A stretch of DNA of 17,341 nt from a bacterium (GTDB taxonomy: Bacteria > AUK180): positions 1-17,341 of the forward strand of contig JAUXGM010000032.1 of NCBI GenBank assembly GCA_030622125.1. The letters are read 5' to 3'. The translations under genes and the position numbers were made by a program. Under the pieces are notes generated by a model. That model saw only the letters and a program-made list of their open reading frames with translations. It did no database searches and was not told the origin of the DNA. This document shows, piece by piece, positions 15,814-17,341 of this stretch; position 1 is the first letter of the stretch, and the number at the start of each line of letters is the position of its first letter.

Positions 15814-16886
15814 TTTTTCCCTATATGTTCCAACTGTTGTAAATTATCAGCGTATCTTAATTTTTCTATTATTTCCTCAATATCACCGTTCATTATGAAT
15901 TCCAATTTATATAATGTGAGTTTGATCCTATGATCGGTTACCCTGTTTTGCGGGAAATTATAGGTTCGTATCTTTTCCGATCTGTCCCCTGAGCCGATCA
16001 TTGATTTTCTCATGGAATCCCTTTTTGTCTCTTCTTTCTGTCTTTCAACATCGTAAAGTTTTGTGCGAAGGATCAGCATAGCCTTAATTTTATTTTGCAG
16101 CTGCGATTTTTCATCCTGACAGGTGATTACTATTCCCGATGCAACATGAGTGATCCTAACTGCGGAGTCGGTTGTATTCACACTCTGTCCTCCTGGACCC
16201 GATGAACGGTAAACATCTACTCTGATATCCTCCGGATTTATAACAACCTCGACATCCTCCGCTTCCGGTAAAACAGCAATTGTTACTGCCGAGGTATGTA
16301 AACGACCCTGTGATTCTGTTTGTGGAATTCGTTGAACCCTGTGAACTCCACTTTCATATTTCAAAAAATTATAAGCATTAGTGCCGGAAATTCTAAGTAT
16401 TACATCTTTGAATCCACCCATTCCTGTTGGGGTAAAATTTAATGTTTCAACCTTCCATTTCCTATACTCGGCAAATTTTGAATACATCCGAAAAAGATCC
16501 GCCGCAAAAAGAGCTGCTTCATCTCCTCCGGTACCGGCACGGATCTCCATAATAACATTTCGTTCATCCTCCTTGGTAGCGGGGATCAGTTTGCTTATTA
16601 ATTTAAATTCGATCTCTCTAAGTTTCTCTTTCAAGGAGGGAAGTTCTTCTTTACATATCTCCATTAGTTCTTGTTCTTCTCCATTATTTAATATTTCATT
16701 GTCCTCTTTGATCGTTTTTTCCAATTTTAAATATTCTTTTGACGGTTCATCAATATCCTTTAAAAAACTGTATCTTTTAGACAGAATTATATATTCTTTT
16801 TGCTGCAATTTTTCCGGATGTGATATTTTTTTCTCAATTTCTGTTAACTCTTCTCTAAAATTTGAAATAACTTTCCCTAAATCCAC
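15810..16886 (-). CDS. prfA: Peptide chain release factor 1
   Basis: RF1 (358 aa) reads UAA and UAG and triggers peptide release. The codon-recognition tripeptide is PQT at 188-190 in [15 protein letters not shown], of the P-x-T type that separates RF1 from RF2 (SPF). The catalytic GGQ is at 232-234 in [16 protein letters not shown]. The Gln is the target of the neighbouring PrmC. The start is GTG at 16884-16886, in the same frame as rpmE and one codon past its TAA. No strong Shine-Dalgarno precedes it, so translation probably depends on ribosomes finishing rpmE. Confidence 0.97.
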   Translation of the reverse strand: MDLGKVISNFREELTEIEKKISHPEKLQQKEYIILSKRYSFLKDIDEPSKEYLKLEKTIKEDNEILNNGEEQELMEICKEELPSLKEKLREIEFKLISKLIPATKEDERNVIMEIRAGTGGDEAALFAADLFRMYSKFAEYRKWKVETLNFTPTGMGGFKDVILRISGTNAYNFLKYESGVHRVQRIPQTESQGRLHTSAVTIAVLPEAEDVEVVINPEDIRVDVYRSSGPGGQSVNTTDSAVRITHVASGIVITCQDEKSQLQNKIKAMLILRTKLYDVERQKEETKRDSMRKSMIGSGDRSEKIRTYNFPQNRVTDHRIKLTLYKLEFIMNGDIEEIIEKLRYADNLQQLEHIGKK

Positions 16887-16889
16887 TAC

Positions 16890-17090
16890 TTATTTTATCT
16901 TATATTTCTTTTTGAATTTTTCCATTCTTCCGGCAGTATCAATATATTTTTGCTGTCCCGTAAAGAATGGATGACATGCAGAACAGATCTCTACATGTAA
17001 TTCCTTCTTTGTAGCTTTGGTCTCAAATGTATTTCCACATGCACAAGTTACTGTGCACTCAACATATTTAGGATGAATGTCTTTTTTCAT
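16890..17090 (-). CDS. rpmE: 50S ribosomal protein L31, zinc-binding form
   Basis: L31 (66 aa) forms part of the bridge between the subunits. It carries the four zinc ligands of the C+ type: Cys16 and Cys18 in CACGN, Cys36 and Cys39 in [29 protein letters not shown] is the family C-terminus. The ATG at 17088-17090 is preceded by GGAGG with a 5-base spacer. A GTG at 17108 in the same frame would only add residues encoded by the ribosome site itself. It is the first gene of the run. Confidence 0.97.
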   Translation of the reverse strand: MKKDIHPKYVECTVTCACGNTFETKATKKELHVEICSACHPFFTGQQKYIDTAGRMEKFKKKYKIK

Positions 17091-17119
17091 CTTTTCCTCC
17101 GTAATCACTTTAATTTTTT

Positions 17120-17148
17120 AGTTTATCATATTTTTATAAAAAAATCAA
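17120..17148 (-). promoter_or_regulatory. Promoter upstream of rpmE
   Basis: On the minus strand TTGATT (17143-17148) and TAAACT (17120-17125) are 17 bases apart. The -10 is preceded by TG at the extended -10 position (TGATAAACT). It lies in an AT-rich tract just before the rpmE ribosome site and is the only clear sigma70-like promoter found for the long minus-strand run. Each hexamer matches 4 of 6 consensus bases. Confidence 0.55.
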
Positions 17149-17197
17149 TTTTTTTTAATATTTTTTTTAACTAACCTCTAACCTCTGTATTTTCCTT

Positions 17198-17330
17198 ATT
17201 CCCTTGTCTATATCGTTTTCGGGTGGTTTATCGTTATCTAATGAAGAGTCCGGGACACAGTCATTCTATTCCCTTTGATTATATTGTTCTCGGGTGGTCT
17301 ATCGTTATCTAATGAAGAGTCCGGGACACA
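17198..17330. repeat. Two direct repeat copies with a 71-base period
   Basis: Copies at 17198-17259 and 17268-17330 start with ATTCCCTT and end with GAGTCCGGGACACA. The last 31 bases are identical, and the first halves differ by a few substitutions and one extra base. The array may continue past the window edge. The spacing is too large and the copies too few and too diverged for a CRISPR. The stretch 17149-17341 holds no gene or RNA that I recognise. Confidence 0.75.
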
Positions 17331-17341
17331 CCTCAACTTTA

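Noticed and set aside
16381-16974. Plus-strand open frame of 197 codons
   Set aside because: It is antisense to prfA and rpmE, both certain. Its Ser- and Phe-rich sequence is typical of the reverse of Lys- and Glu-rich genes.
17198-17330. Possible CRISPR array
   Set aside because: There are only two copies at a 71-base period, with diverged first halves, no regular spacers and no cas genes nearby.

Overview
This window is an AT-rich stretch of bacterial chromosome. Nearly all of it is one dense run of housekeeping genes on the minus strand, read from about 17090 down to 482. I count 20 protein genes and one tRNA gene. No gene runs on the plus strand. Adjacent genes overlap by 1 to 16 bases or lie only a few bases apart, so the block looks like one long operon or superoperon. 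The only convincing promoter I see is just upstream of rpmE.

In transcription order the genes fall into blocks. (1) rpmE (L31), prfA (RF1) and prmC (the methylase of the RF1 GGQ motif). (2) murA, ispE, tRNA-Gln(TTG), a GlmU uridylyltransferase domain and prs, serving cell wall, isoprenoid and PRPP supply. (3) rplY/ctc and pth, then hppA, a membrane ion-pumping pyrophosphatase. (4) The replication/ribosome cluster rpsF, ssb, rpsR, rplI, dnaB. (5) mlaE, mlaF and mlaD, a lipid-transport ABC system, then mutL with an intact endonuclease motif. The flanks (1-481 and 17109-17341) hold short repeats and no genes.

The organism is probably an uncultured diderm bacterium. Support comes from the Mla system, whose MlaD has a long beta-rich C-terminus resembling an outer-membrane barrel, together with IspE (MEP pathway), MurA (peptidoglycan) and an endonuclease-type MutL. 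The AT-rich codon use and the dispersed GATTCC...GAATGAC palindromic elements recall candidate phyla around the FCB/WOR-3 area. That placement is a weak inference, not a sequence-based identification.

The points most worth a second look are these. The MlaEFD system looks like a transenvelope bridge. The ispE reading frame runs unbroken through the whole tRNA-Gln gene and ends in an ATGA overlap with the next gene. dnaB has no ATG, GTG or TTG that would give a complete N-terminal domain, but it has an ATC behind a perfect Shine-Dalgarno. The GlmU homologue lacks its acetyltransferase half. The flanks carry structured repeats.
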